Source of the DNA: Polyangiaceae bacterium
GTDB taxonomy: Bacteria > Myxococcota_A > Polyangia > Polyangiales > Polyangiaceae
Direction: 5' to 3'
NCBI GenBank assembly: GCA_013361525.1
Contig: JABFXY010000147.1
Coordinates: 1 to 49,692, forward strand
DNA length: 49,692 nucleotides
The position numbers and the translations under genes are program-made. The notes beneath the pieces are model-generated. The model searched no databases. It had not been told where the DNA came from and was given only the letters and a program-made list of their open reading frames with translations. Numbering within the stretch: the stretch's first letter is position 1; every line of letters starts with the position of its first letter. This document shows positions 33,799 through 42,128 of the stretch, piece after piece.

Positions 33799-35631
33799 TC
33801 AGTGGCGCGGCGTGGGACGCGGGCGAGCGTGCATCGAAGGTCGGTGGCCGCGGCCGCCGGTGTTCGTCGAGCGCGAAGGCTCTGCGGGGCGGGCGGTCGA
33901 CCGGAGCGCACGGATCGGCTCGAGCGACATGCCGCGCGCATACAGATCGGCCTCCGCGACCTCGAGCGCGAGATCGAAGAGCTCGGTTCGCGCGAAGCGG
34001 CCTGCACGGCCCGACAAGATTCGCGGCAAGACGGCCAAAATGCGACGCATTCCGTCGGCGAATCGACGGGGTATCGCGAGGCGCTCGAGGAGCGGATCGA
34101 GGAACTCGATCGCCGCGACGCTGCGGTCGCGCGCTCCTTCGGTCGCCTCTTTCAACGGCTCGAGCAGCAGCAGCGTCCAGAGCACGGTGTCGTCCCGCGG
34201 GCCGAGCTCGACAGTGCGGCGATCGATGAACTCGAGGAGGCGGAAGAAGCGCTCACCCGAGGAGGACGGCGAGGAGCTCTGGAACGAGTCGTAGAGGAGC
34301 GCGGAGAGCTCCGGCAAGAGCACGTCGAGGACGCCCGTCTCCCACGCGAGGAACATCGTGCGTCGAGCGCCTCCACTGCGAAGGAGCTTGAGCACTTCCT
34401 CCGCGACGCGCGGGCGCGCTGCGAGCTCGAGCGCACCGCGGCACTCGACGATCGCATCGTAGGCTTCGGGCTGGATGCCGAGGTCGAGCCGGCCGGCGAA
34501 CTTCAACGCGCGCAGGATGCGGACCGGATCCTCGCGGAAGCGAACGTGCGGCTCGCCGATCGTGTTTACGACGCGCTTCTCGATGTCGGCGAGGCCGCCG
34601 ACCCAGTCGAGGATTTGGCCCGCTTCTACGTCGTAAAAGAGCGCGTTGATGGTGAAGTCGCGACGGGACGCGTCCTCGTGCGCTTCACCGAAAACGTTGT
34701 CGGATCGAATCAGGAGCTGCGCCGGATCCGCGGTGCCGGAACGACCACCTTCCGCGGACGAGCCGAGCGCGCGGAGGCTCGCGGCCGTTCCGTCGCCTTC
34801 TTCGACCTCGTCGTTGGGGTTGCGACGGAACGTCGCGACCTCGATGACTTTGCCGCCGTGGAAGAGCACGTGGACGAGGCGGAAGCGGCGCCCGATGACG
34901 CGCGAGTTGCGGAACAGCTCGCGAACTTGTTCGGGGCGTGCGCTCGTCGCGACGTCGAAGTCCTTCGGTTTTCCGCCGAGGAGCAGGTCGCGGACACAGC
35001 CGCCGACGAGGTAGGCCTCGTAGCCGTGACGAACGAGGCGCCGAACGACCTTCTGCACATCCGGATCGATGCGGTCTTCGTCGAGCGAGACGGCGTACCG
35101 AGGATGAACGGGGCCTTCGACGATCGCGGTGATTTCGGTGGCCGGCTCGTCGATCGGCGGAGCGGAACGACGCCCGCGGCGTCCGCCGCCTTGGGGGCTC
35201 GAGGCGGGCGGGCGCGCGTCTTCGACCGTGATGGCCGGTTCGTCGAACGCCGGACGTGCGCGACGCTTCTTCGAAGGCTGCTCGTCGTCGGTCGAGCGAG
35301 CGTCCATCGACGGAGCCTCGATCGGCGGGGCCTCGACGACGACGTCGGATTGTCGCGTGCTTCGAGTTGCTCGCTTTCGGCGCTTCGGTGCGGGCGCAGA
35401 CTCTTCGGCGTCCACCGCGACCGCTTGCGGTTCGTCGGACAAACGCGAGCCCGTAGCGCGCTCGGAAAGGGTCACGCGGGAGGCGTGCTCAGCAACATCA
35501 GTCACGCCGGAGGCATGCTCGACAACATCGGTCACGCCGGAGGCGTGCTCAGCGACAGGAGGCGCGCTCGAGGCGCGCTCTAGGTTTGTTGCGCGGGGTG
35601 AACGACCCTCGCGCCGGAAACGATCACTCAT
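33799..35631 (-). CDS. pcnB: poly(A) polymerase / tRNA nucleotidyltransferase family (PcnB-like) with long N-terminal extension
   Basis: This encodes 610 residues. Residues about 185-490 are the class II nucleotidyltransferase core: YLVGGCVRDLLLGGKPKDFDVATSA (metal-binding D224, D226), VIGRRFRLVHV, SRRDFTINALFYD, and FREDPVRILRALKFAGRL, in the PcnB style with the long insert of the RR/GRRF motif. PcnB adds poly(A) to RNA and promotes decay. The first about 180 residues are disordered and include three repeats of VAEHASGVTDV, encoded by 30-base palindromic repeats. The basic stretch KKRRARPAFDEPAI and the Arg/Pro-rich tail may bind RNA. The closest relatives add CCA, but the presence of the GRRFR motif fits poly(A) polymerase. 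Confidence 0.88.
   Translation of the reverse strand: MSDRFRREGRSPRATNLERASSAPPVAEHASGVTDVVEHASGVTDVAEHASRVTLSERATGSRLSDEPQAVAVDAEESAPAPKRRKRATRSTRQSDVVVEAPPIEAPSMDARSTDDEQPSKKRRARPAFDEPAITVEDARPPASSPQGGGRRGRRSAPPIDEPATEITAIVEGPVHPRYAVSLDEDRIDPDVQKVVRRLVRHGYEAYLVGGCVRDLLLGGKPKDFDVATSARPEQVRELFRNSRVIGRRFRLVHVLFHGGKVIEVATFRRNPNDEVEEGDGTAASLRALGSSAEGGRSGTADPAQLLIRSDNVFGEAHEDASRRDFTINALFYDVEAGQILDWVGGLADIEKRVVNTIGEPHVRFREDPVRILRALKFAGRLDLGIQPEAYDAIVECRGALELAARPRVAEEVLKLLRSGGARRTMFLAWETGVLDVLLPELSALLYDSFQSSSPSSSGERFFRLLEFIDRRTVELGPRDDTVLWTLLLLEPLKEATEGARDRSVAAIEFLDPLLERLAIPRRFADGMRRILAVLPRILSGRAGRFARTELFDLALEVAEADLYARGMSLEPIRALRSTARPAEPSRSTNTGGRGHRPSMHARPRPTPRH
35470..35580. repeat. 30-base palindromic repeat cluster inside pcnB
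   Basis: Palindromes CACGC(C/G)GGAGGCGTG recur with centres near 35480, 35510, 35540 and a related GCGCGCTCGAGGCGCGC near 35570. The 30-base spacing keeps the frame, so each unit encodes EHASGVTDV. A similar series occurs at 44.74-44.84 kb in an intergenic region. Confidence 0.75.
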
Positions 35632-35730
35632 GGAAAGGACCCGGGCTTCGCCCAGGCGACCTGATCGGAATAGCAGAGGAGCGCTGCTGGGGCAACCAAC
35701 CCCATTGACCGACGGTAAAGCTCGATGGAA

Positions 35731-36603
35731 TCAGCCCTTGTGCTCTGGAACGGCGCGCAGCGCGTCGGCCAGCTCGGCCATGCCGGCGAACCGATCCTCG
35801 GGCTTCTTCTCGAGGCAACGGGCGAGCACCGCCGAGAGCGCAGGAGACAACCCGGACGGGATCTTGATCGGCACGCGCGCGTGCAAGCTCAAGAGCTCGA
35901 GCCAGTTCGTGGCTGCAAACGGCGGCTTACCTGAGAGCGCTTCGTAGAGGACGACGCCGAGCGCGTAGAGATCGGCCGACGGCCGGACCGGCTCGCCCTC
36001 CGCCTGCTCGGGGGCTGCATAGCCCGGCGTGCCGACGACCTCCGTCGTCATCGTGATGCGTTTGTCGAACGGCGGGCTCGGATCACTCGCGAGTGAAGCT
36101 GATCCGAAGTCGAGCACCTTCACCTGCTCGCGCCCGTCGGGCAGATGCACGAGGAAGATGTTCTCGGGCTTCACGTCACGGTGAACGACACCCGCTTCGT
36201 GCGCCGCGCCGAGACCGGCAGCCGCGTGAACGATGGTTCGGACGGCGCGCCACGCCGGGAGCTTTCCCTGCGACGCCAAAACGTCCGCGAGATCGACGCC
36301 GACGAGGTGCTCCGCGCTGAAGAACGCGAACATCCCGGCGCGCTGCACCGGCTCGAAGACATGAAGCACGTTCTCGTGGCGGATGCGGCAGGCGGCGAGG
36401 GCTTCGCGCTCGAAGCGCGCGACGACGTCACGACGGGTCTCGAGCTCCGGCCGAAGGAGCTTCACCGCGACCTTCTCCTGCGCATCGGTCTCCGCGAGGT
36501 AGACGTGCGCCACGCCGCCGCTGCGTAAGAGCTGCAAGAGCCGGTAGCGACGCGTGCCCGCGAGCGTCGTTCCGACGATCGATTCGGCGACGAAGCGCTT
36601 CAC
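35731..36603 (-). CDS. eukaryotic-like Ser/Thr protein kinase
   Basis: This encodes 290 residues from a GTG at 36603 that overlaps the gluQ stop (GTGA). Kinase motifs: nucleotide loop LRSGGVAHVYLAET (first Gly of GxG replaced), K48 in VAVKLL, catalytic VVHRDVKPEN (D143), DFGSA (D165), APEQAEG, and the C-lobe DLYALGVVLYEALSG. No membrane helix or sensor domain is present, so it is a soluble kinase. Myxobacteria have many such kinases. Coupling to gluQ is unusual and suggests shared translation control. The substrate is not known. Confidence 0.94.
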   Translation of the reverse strand: MKRFVAESIVGTTLAGTRRYRLLQLLRSGGVAHVYLAETDAQEKVAVKLLRPELETRRDVVARFEREALAACRIRHENVLHVFEPVQRAGMFAFFSAEHLVGVDLADVLASQGKLPAWRAVRTIVHAAAGLGAAHEAGVVHRDVKPENIFLVHLPDGREQVKVLDFGSASLASDPSPPFDKRITMTTEVVGTPGYAAPEQAEGEPVRPSADLYALGVVLYEALSGKPPFAATNWLELLSLHARVPIKIPSGLSPALSAVLARCLEKKPEDRFAGMAELADALRAVPEHKG

Positions 36604-37559
36604 GCCGCGAGATCCTCCGACGCGAGGGCGACCGGCGAGGTCGGGAACAGCTGCGGGTCGAACGTGCGAGCCAGCGCGTCGACGAACGAAGCCCCGTCGC
36701 CGGCAACAGGGGCCGTTTGCCCGTACGCGCGCGCGAGCGTCGAGAGGATCGCGACCGGCGAGACGCTGCGCTCGCGAAGCATGCCGATGGTGTAGCTCGA
36801 TCGGCGCTTCGCGAGGCGCTCACCGCCGCCCGCTTCGACGAGCAGGGGCACGTGGAGGAAGCGCGGCGCGGTCGCGCCCAACATCTCGAAGAGGAGCGCC
36901 TGTCTTCCAGCGCTCGACAGGAGATCCGCTCCGCGAACGACGTCGGTCACACCCATCGCGAGATCGTCGACGACGACGGCCAGCTGGTAGGCGAACACGC
37001 CGTCCCCGCGGCGAAGCACGAAGTCACCGACGTCGTCCGAAGGGCGGCTCTCACAGATCCCACGCAACACGTCTTCGTAGCGAATCGTCCTTCCGATGGG
37101 AACGGCGAGTCGCACGGCGGGCGCTCTTCGGAACGGTCGCTCTCGCATCCCGAAGGACCTGCATGTACCAGGGTAACGTGGCCCCTCCTCGCCTTCGTGC
37201 GGCGCGCTCGCGGCGCGGGCGATCTCGGCGCGCGAGCAGTCGCAGAGGTACGTGTGGCCTTCCCGCGCGAGCACGTCGAGCGCGGCGCAGTAGAGCTCGA
37301 GACGCTCCGATTGGCGGTACGGCGCCGAAGGACCAGAATCCCCCGGCTGCTCGTCGAAGCGGAACCCGAGCCACGCGAGATCGCGCAGCTGCGACGCTTC
37401 GCTGCCGGGGATCGTGCGCGGCGGATCGAGATCCTCCACGCGCAGCACGATCGACCCCTCCGCGCTGCGCGCCGCGACCGTCGCGAACAGAGCCGTCGCC
37501 ACGCTGCCGAGGTGGAGGTCCCCGGTTGGTGACGGAGCGAAGCGACCCTTGTACCGCAC
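36600..37559 (-). CDS. gluQ: glutamyl-Q tRNA(Asp) synthetase
   Basis: This encodes 319 residues from a GTG at 37559, chosen because the family begins a few residues before GRFAPSPTGDLHLGS (the HIGH-like motif is HLGS). A KMSKS-like KRRSS is later, in GERLAKRRSSYTIG. The Zn-binding set CDCSRAEI with YPGTC fits GluQ-RS. The tRNA anticodon domain of normal GluRS is absent, as expected. It charges Glu onto the queuosine-type base of tRNA(Asp). It ends with a GTGA overlap with the kinase gene. The 24-base palindrome at 37641-37664 lies upstream in the divergent region. Confidence 0.93.
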   Translation of the reverse strand: MRYKGRFAPSPTGDLHLGSVATALFATVAARSAEGSIVLRVEDLDPPRTIPGSEASQLRDLAWLGFRFDEQPGDSGPSAPYRQSERLELYCAALDVLAREGHTYLCDCSRAEIARAASAPHEGEEGPRYPGTCRSFGMRERPFRRAPAVRLAVPIGRTIRYEDVLRGICESRPSDDVGDFVLRRGDGVFAYQLAVVVDDLAMGVTDVVRGADLLSSAGRQALLFEMLGATAPRFLHVPLLVEAGGGERLAKRRSSYTIGMLRERSVSPVAILSTLARAYGQTAPVAGDGASFVDALARTFDPQLFPTSPVALASEDLAA

Positions 37560-37640
37560 GATTGCTGAGTTATCGCACGATACGAAGGAGGGCCAGCGAC
37601 GCGAGCATCGGCCGGTCAAAGCGTGCGAACGTTGCTCATG

Positions 37641-37664
37641 ATTCGCACGGCAAGCCGTGCGAAT
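37641..37664. promoter_or_regulatory. 24-base perfect palindrome in divergent region, operator candidate
   Basis: ATTCGCACGGC-AA-GCCGTGCGAAT is an exact inverted repeat (11 bases per arm, 2-base centre). It lies between the gluQ start (37559, minus) and the M50 protease start (37706, plus). A half-site GTGCGAA is at 37622-37628. The size and symmetry suit a dimeric repressor. Confidence 0.65.
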
Positions 37665-37705
37665 TTCGGTCGACCCGAATGAACGCTGGGTCTAGACCGT
37701 CCTCG

Positions 37706-38704
37706 ATGGCCGATACGAGCCCCATCGTCGAGGCGGCGCCGCGCTACGAGGCGGAGTCGATACCTCCTCCGAGCGCGAATACTCCGGGGCTCGAGTGGCG
37801 GCTCAACCTCGTGTTGTTTCTCGTCACGGTGGTCGCCGTGTTCTTCTCCGGCGCCGCGTACGCCGGCGCGTATTCGCCGAGCTCTTCGCTGTCGGATCTC
37901 GTGCGCGGTCTTTGGAAGGGATACCCGTTCGCGGTTCCCCTCCTCGCGATCCTGTTGTTCCACGAGTTCGGGCACTACATCGCGGCGCGCCTCCACCGCG
38001 TGAAGGCGTCGCTTCCGTATTTCATCCCCGCGCCGCTCTTGAATCCGTTCGGGACGATGGGCGCCGTCATCGCGATGCCGGAGCGCATTCGCTCGCGGAA
38101 CGCCCTCCTCGACATCGGTGCCGCAGGGCCTCTCGCCGGCTTGGTCGTCGCGATCCCGGTGTTGTGGATCGGCCTAGCCGGCTCGCACGTCGGCGCGCTC
38201 GATGGTCCGTACGTGCAAGAAGGGCAGAGCCTGCTCTACGTGGGGATGAAGCGCCTCGTGCTCGGCCCGATCCCGGCGGGGCACGACGTCATGATGAGCC
38301 CGACCGCGCTCGCGGGTTGGACCGGCTTGTTCGTCACCGCGCTCAACCTGATCCCGGTCGGTCAGCTCGACGGCGGACACGTCGCGTACGCGCTCTTCGG
38401 CTCGAAACAGGATCGTTACGCAGCGATGATCCACGTCGGCCTCTTGGTCGTTGCGGGCCTGAACCTGGTGCGGTTCCTCGTTCCCGTGATGCAGAACGGC
38501 GGCGACAGGTGGCAGGCGATCGGCAACTCGAGCTTCTACGTCGTGTGGTTCGTGCTGCTCGCGCTCATGCGATGGCGCACGGGCATGAATCACCCGCCGA
38601 CGGACGACACCACGCTGAGCCCCGTCCGCAAGCTCGTCGCGGGGTTGTGCCTCGTGTTGTTCGCGCTGTTGTTCATGCCGACGCCTTGGGCGACGTACGG
38701 CTGA
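37706..38704 (+). CDS. M50-family (site-2-protease-like) membrane metallopeptidase
   Basis: This encodes 332 residues from the ATG at 37706; another in-frame ATG at 37679 is possible. About six to eight hydrophobic segments are seen. The zinc motif is LFHEFGHYIAARL (H86, E87, H90) and the third ligand is in IPVGQLDGGHVAYALFG (D222). Such enzymes cut proteins inside the membrane, for example anti-sigma factors. There is no PDZ or CBS domain. An additional conserved GTMGAVIAMPERIRSRNALLDIGAAGPLAG matches the subgroup found in plants (EGY) and cyanobacteria. It is divergent from gluQ and followed 10 bases later by coaD on the opposite strand. Confidence 0.92.
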   Translation: MADTSPIVEAAPRYEAESIPPPSANTPGLEWRLNLVLFLVTVVAVFFSGAAYAGAYSPSSSLSDLVRGLWKGYPFAVPLLAILLFHEFGHYIAARLHRVKASLPYFIPAPLLNPFGTMGAVIAMPERIRSRNALLDIGAAGPLAGLVVAIPVLWIGLAGSHVGALDGPYVQEGQSLLYVGMKRLVLGPIPAGHDVMMSPTALAGWTGLFVTALNLIPVGQLDGGHVAYALFGSKQDRYAAMIHVGLLVVAGLNLVRFLVPVMQNGGDRWQAIGNSSFYVVWFVLLALMRWRTGMNHPPTDDTTLSPVRKLVAGLCLVLFALLFMPTPWATYG

Positions 38705-38714
38705 GCAGCCCGAG

Positions 38715-39212
38715 CTAAACCTTCGGCGGGAACTTCTCGCGGAGCGCGCGGCACACCGCCTCGGGGGCGTAGTGGCTCACGTTGCCGCCGTGGCTCGCGA
38801 TCTCCCGAACGAGCGACGCCGAGATGAAGCCGTAGTTCGCGCGCGTCGGTAGGAACACGGTATCGACCGAGCCGTCCATGTCCGCGTTGGCGTGCGCGAT
38901 TTGCAGCTCGTATTCGAAGTCGGTCGCGGCGCGCAGTCCGCGGACGATGACGCGCGCGCCGACCTCCTTGCAGTAGTGGATCAACAGGCCGTCGAAGCGA
39001 TCGATGCGAGCGTTCTTGATCGGTTTGACGACCTCTTCGAGAAGCGCGAGGCGCTCTTCGAAGGTGAAGAGCGGCCGTCGCGTGGGGTGCACGCCGATCG
39101 CCACGATGACCTCGTCGAACAGCTTCGCGGCGCGCTCGATCAAATCGAGGTGGCCGAGCGTGACGGGATCGAAGCTGCCTGCGTAGACGGCGACCGTGGT
39201 GACGTCGCTCAT
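38715..39212 (-). CDS. coaD: phosphopantetheine adenylyltransferase
   Basis: This encodes 165 residues. It transfers AMP from ATP to 4'-phosphopantetheine in coenzyme A synthesis. Diagnostic motifs are AVYAGSFDPVTLGHLDLI (T/HxGH site with H21), VIVRGLRAATDFEYELQIAHAN, and NYGFISASLVREIASHGGNVSHYAP, where ISAS replaces the usual ISST. It has the usual length. The start overlaps the stop of the upstream lipoprotein gene by ATGA, so it is the last gene in a coupled chain of four. Confidence 0.96.
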   Translation of the reverse strand: MSDVTTVAVYAGSFDPVTLGHLDLIERAAKLFDEVIVAIGVHPTRRPLFTFEERLALLEEVVKPIKNARIDRFDGLLIHYCKEVGARVIVRGLRAATDFEYELQIAHANADMDGSVDTVFLPTRANYGFISASLVREIASHGGNVSHYAPEAVCRALREKFPPKV

Positions 39213-40642
39213 TGCTTGGGCCCCGGAACCGGCGCCGGCCCCGGCAGCTGCGGAAGCCCGAGCGGCGGTTGTCCCTCGTTGATCGGACCCGGCAAGCCGA
39301 CACCCGGAGGCGCAGCGCCTGCGGCCGACGGTGGTGCCGACACGATCGCCCGGAGCTCGGTGTCGTCTTCGAGGTACATCACGCGACCGCCGTCCGAGAA
39401 CGTCATGCGGTACATCGCGAGCACCGGCGCGCCCATGACGCCGTCGATGTCGAACTGCAGGCCCTTCTCGATGTCGGGGACCTGCGAGCCGTAGATGCCC
39501 GGGACCTGATCGAGACGGAAAGAGCCGAGACGGATCGTCGGGACCGTCCCGCCCTTGAGCTTCTGCGACGGATCGCCCGGCACCGGCGTAAGATCACCCG
39601 GAACGAGCCCGGCCTTGATCCAGCCGCGATCGTCCAGCGCGAGGGGAAAGCGCATGATGCTGTCCACGAACAACGTGCCGCGGGCACCGTCGTCGCCGCC
39701 GAGGCCCGTGCTGAGGACCATGCCCCCACCCTTGCCGTAATAGACCGGCACCTTCGTCGCGCTCGGCGGCGGCTGCGCAGCGTCTTTGCGAACGATGAAT
39801 TGGTGCCCCGCGTAGTCGATCGTCGCGTTCAGCTGGCGAAGCATGCTCACGCCGATGAGCGCAGAGATCGGGGCGTTCACCTCTTTCGAGATGCTGCTCA
39901 AATCTTGCGAGAGGGCCGGGACGTCGGTGACCTCGAGGCCGCTCGACTGCTCGAGCTCCGGGCCGATACGACGCGACTTGAAGCGCAGCGAGACCCAGCT
40001 CGGCTCCGCGAAGTTCGAGCTGTCGACCACGACGTCGGCGATCCCCGTGGCGACGAGCGCGAGCCGATCGTCGCCGTCGATCTCGACCGGCACGACGAGG
40101 TACGGCGCGATGTCACTCACCTGCGCCATCTCGACGACGGCGCGAGGCTCACCCGACAACGTGAACGGCGTGCGCCCCCCGCCGCTCCGCGCGAGGACGA
40201 CGACAGCCTTCGCCCACTCGTCGCGGACCTCGGGGTCGTCGAGGATCGTCTCGAACTCTTCCGCGGCAGGCGAAAGGTCCCCGCGGTACCAGTGTGCGCG
40301 CCCCCGGAGCGCGGCCGCTTCGGAGCCGGGCAGTGCGTTGAGCAGGCGCAGCGACTCGTCGTATTCGAGCCGAACGAGCGCGATCCGCCCGCCGAGCATT
40401 CGAATCTCCGGGTCGTCCGGCGCGATGGCGAGCGCCTTGTGGATCGCCTCGTACGCGGGGTCGATCTTCACCTCGTTGAAGTCTTGCTCCGCGCGACGGA
40501 ACCAGCGCTCGGCGAGCTCGGGGCGTCCGGACGAAGGCGAGTTCGCATTCGTACAGCCGGAGGCGGCGATCCCGAGGAGAGTCGTCAGCAGAGCGGCGCG
40601 GCCCAAAGTGTGATGCGACGGCACGAGCACTTCCTTCTTCAC
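39209..40642 (-). CDS. lipoprotein with TPR and degenerate retropepsin-like domains
   Basis: This encodes 477 residues from a GTG at 40642 that overlaps the upstream TGA. The signal ends in LLGIAASGC (C30). Residues 35-165 are TPR-like helices (AERWFRRAEQDFNEVKIDPAYEAIHKALAIAPDDPEI). Residues about 175-310 are arranged like a retropepsin: PVEIDGDDRLALVATGIADVVVDSSN, then ALIGVSMLRQLNATIDYAGHQFIVRK. The catalytic DTG is replaced by A198-T-G. A second related part (TLFVDSIMRFPLALDD; FDIDGVMGAPVLAMYRMTFSDG) also lacks DTG. The end is Pro/Gly-rich. I think this is an inactive, binding version of the fold, but the family call is my reading of a pattern. Confidence 0.7.
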   Translation of the reverse strand: MKKEVLVPSHHTLGRAALLTTLLGIAASGCTNANSPSSGRPELAERWFRRAEQDFNEVKIDPAYEAIHKALAIAPDDPEIRMLGGRIALVRLEYDESLRLLNALPGSEAAALRGRAHWYRGDLSPAAEEFETILDDPEVRDEWAKAVVVLARSGGGRTPFTLSGEPRAVVEMAQVSDIAPYLVVPVEIDGDDRLALVATGIADVVVDSSNFAEPSWVSLRFKSRRIGPELEQSSGLEVTDVPALSQDLSSISKEVNAPISALIGVSMLRQLNATIDYAGHQFIVRKDAAQPPPSATKVPVYYGKGGGMVLSTGLGGDDGARGTLFVDSIMRFPLALDDRGWIKAGLVPGDLTPVPGDPSQKLKGGTVPTIRLGSFRLDQVPGIYGSQVPDIEKGLQFDIDGVMGAPVLAMYRMTFSDGGRVMYLEDDTELRAIVSAPPSAAGAAPPGVGLPGPINEGQPPLGLPQLPGPAPVPGPKQ

Positions 40643-41517
40643 GGGGGCGATACGGAGAGGATGCGGTCGGCGCGAAGCTCGCGACGACCTCTTCCGGGGA
40701 GCAAATAGCCAAGAACGTGCGGGGGGTCGAGGTCCCGCTGCACGGAAGTCACCACGAGCACGAGGTCGACCGGCGGTTTGCCGCTCGGTCGATAGCGCAC
40801 GCGAACAGGGGCGCCGCTCGCCACCGCGGACTCGAGCTCGTCGAGGACGCCGGGGCGCGCGATGCGCTTGCCGACCTTGACGTGCCACAGGTCCCGCATG
40901 GTCCGCGGCTTGAGCTCACGAACGACCGCCTCGAAGACGCGCCGGAGGGTGCGTACGTCGTCCGCCGCCCGATGACACCGCGTCACCGAGATTCCGAGCT
41001 CTTCGCAGAGCGCCCCGAGCGCGTGGCTGCGAAAGCCGTAGACGCGACGCGAGAGCGTGAGCGTGTCGAGGTGGTGCGGGATCGAGAGCGGCGAGCCGAG
41101 CCGCGCGAGCTCGGCTTCGATGAACGCGACGTCGTAGCTCGCGCCGTGCGCGACGAGCACCGCACCATCGATGATCGCGCGGACCTGGTCGGCGATCGCG
41201 GCGAACAGCGGCGCGTCCGCGAGATCCGCGACACCGATGTGATGGATGTGCTCGTTGCCGTGCCGGCCGTCGTCGGGCCGAACGAGCGTGGTGAGCGACT
41301 CTTCCGTCACCGTTCCACGGACCCGTTCCATGCAGACTTCGATGACCCGATCGACGCTCGCGTCGAGGCCGGTCATCTCGAGGTCCACGAACACCACGGG
41401 CGCCTCGTCGATCGGCAAATCCCACGGAGATCCGGCGGGCGGTTCGCCCGCGAGGCGTGCTCGTTGCGACGCGCTCAGCGGCGAGGTTCGTCGACGCGTC
41501 GAGGAGCCCGTCGTCAC
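40639..41517 (-). CDS. DnaQ-like 3'-5' exonuclease fused to a WYL-like domain
   Basis: This encodes 292 residues from a GTG at 41517 that overlaps the upstream TGA (GTGA); the longer upstream frame is rejected. Residues about 38-205 are a DEDDh exonuclease: VVFVDLEMTG (D45, E47), HGASYDVAF (D129), and CHRAADDVRTL (H182, D187). Residues about 224-292 look like a WYL-type domain: DELESAVASGAPVRVRYRP and LGYLLPGRGRRELRADRILSV. WYL domains bind nucleic acid or nucleotides and regulate DNA-damage or phage-defence proteins. I know exonuclease-WYL combinations only vaguely, so this arrangement merits a check. Substrate and role are unknown. A DNA polymerase subunit role is unlikely. Confidence 0.82.
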   Translation of the reverse strand: MTTGSSTRRRTSPLSASQRARLAGEPPAGSPWDLPIDEAPVVFVDLEMTGLDASVDRVIEVCMERVRGTVTEESLTTLVRPDDGRHGNEHIHHIGVADLADAPLFAAIADQVRAIIDGAVLVAHGASYDVAFIEAELARLGSPLSIPHHLDTLTLSRRVYGFRSHALGALCEELGISVTRCHRAADDVRTLRRVFEAVVRELKPRTMRDLWHVKVGKRIARPGVLDELESAVASGAPVRVRYRPSGKPPVDLVLVVTSVQRDLDPPHVLGYLLPGRGRRELRADRILSVSPP

Positions 41518-41987
41518 GGCGTCGACTCCGGATCGACGACGAGCTCGCCCGCGTCGTTGCAGAAGCCGACGAGCGTCCATCCCGTAGCTTTGCAGAGGTA
41601 GAAATCGATGCACTCGGTCAGACAAGGATCGCCGCAGACCTCGGCCGCCTCGCCGGGACAATCAGGCGGCTGAAGGTCCGGCGTGCAGCCTTCTGCATCG
41701 TCGCTGTGATCGAACACCACAGGCTCGCAGCCTCCGGCGCCGCTTCCACCTTGGGGTGCACCCCCGCCGATGCCGCCGCCGCCCGAGCCCGACTCGCAGG
41801 TCTCCGCGAGCGTCCAGTTGCCTTCGACGCAATCGTAGAGCGCCTCGCAGAGCTCGTCGTCGCAGGTTCCGCCGCGACCGACCGGGCACCCGCCCTCCGG
41901 GATCTTTCCGCAGAGGAGCAGCTCTTCGCCGCACCCAGCGAGCACGGCGAGCACCGTGACCATCCATGGCCGAAAACCCGTCACCAC
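41514..41987 (-). CDS. small Cys-rich lipoprotein
   Basis: This encodes 157 residues; ATGs at 41987 and 41963 are both possible. The signal ends LAVLAGC. The mature protein has many Cys in loose pairs (CPVGRGGTCDDELCEALYDC; CPGEAAEVCGDPCLTECIDFYLC) and a Gly-rich centre (GSGGGGIGGGAPQGGSGAGG). It is the first gene of the chain with the DnaQ-WYL gene (GTGA overlap), although the lipoprotein and the nuclease have no obvious common role. The family is unknown. Confidence 0.72.
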   Translation of the reverse strand: MVTGFRPWMVTVLAVLAGCGEELLLCGKIPEGGCPVGRGGTCDDELCEALYDCVEGNWTLAETCESGSGGGGIGGGAPQGGSGAGGCEPVVFDHSDDAEGCTPDLQPPDCPGEAAEVCGDPCLTECIDFYLCKATGWTLVGFCNDAGELVVDPESTP

Positions 41988-42128
41988 CGGGCGGGTTTAC
42001 TGTCGCCACCGACCGATGGGAACAGGGCCCATTCGAACGGGACCACTTTGGGCGGGAAGCAACCCTTTGGCCTCAAAACGTCACTTTGGGTTCCAAGCGA
42101 CACAGCCGAGCACGTACCATCGCCGCGC

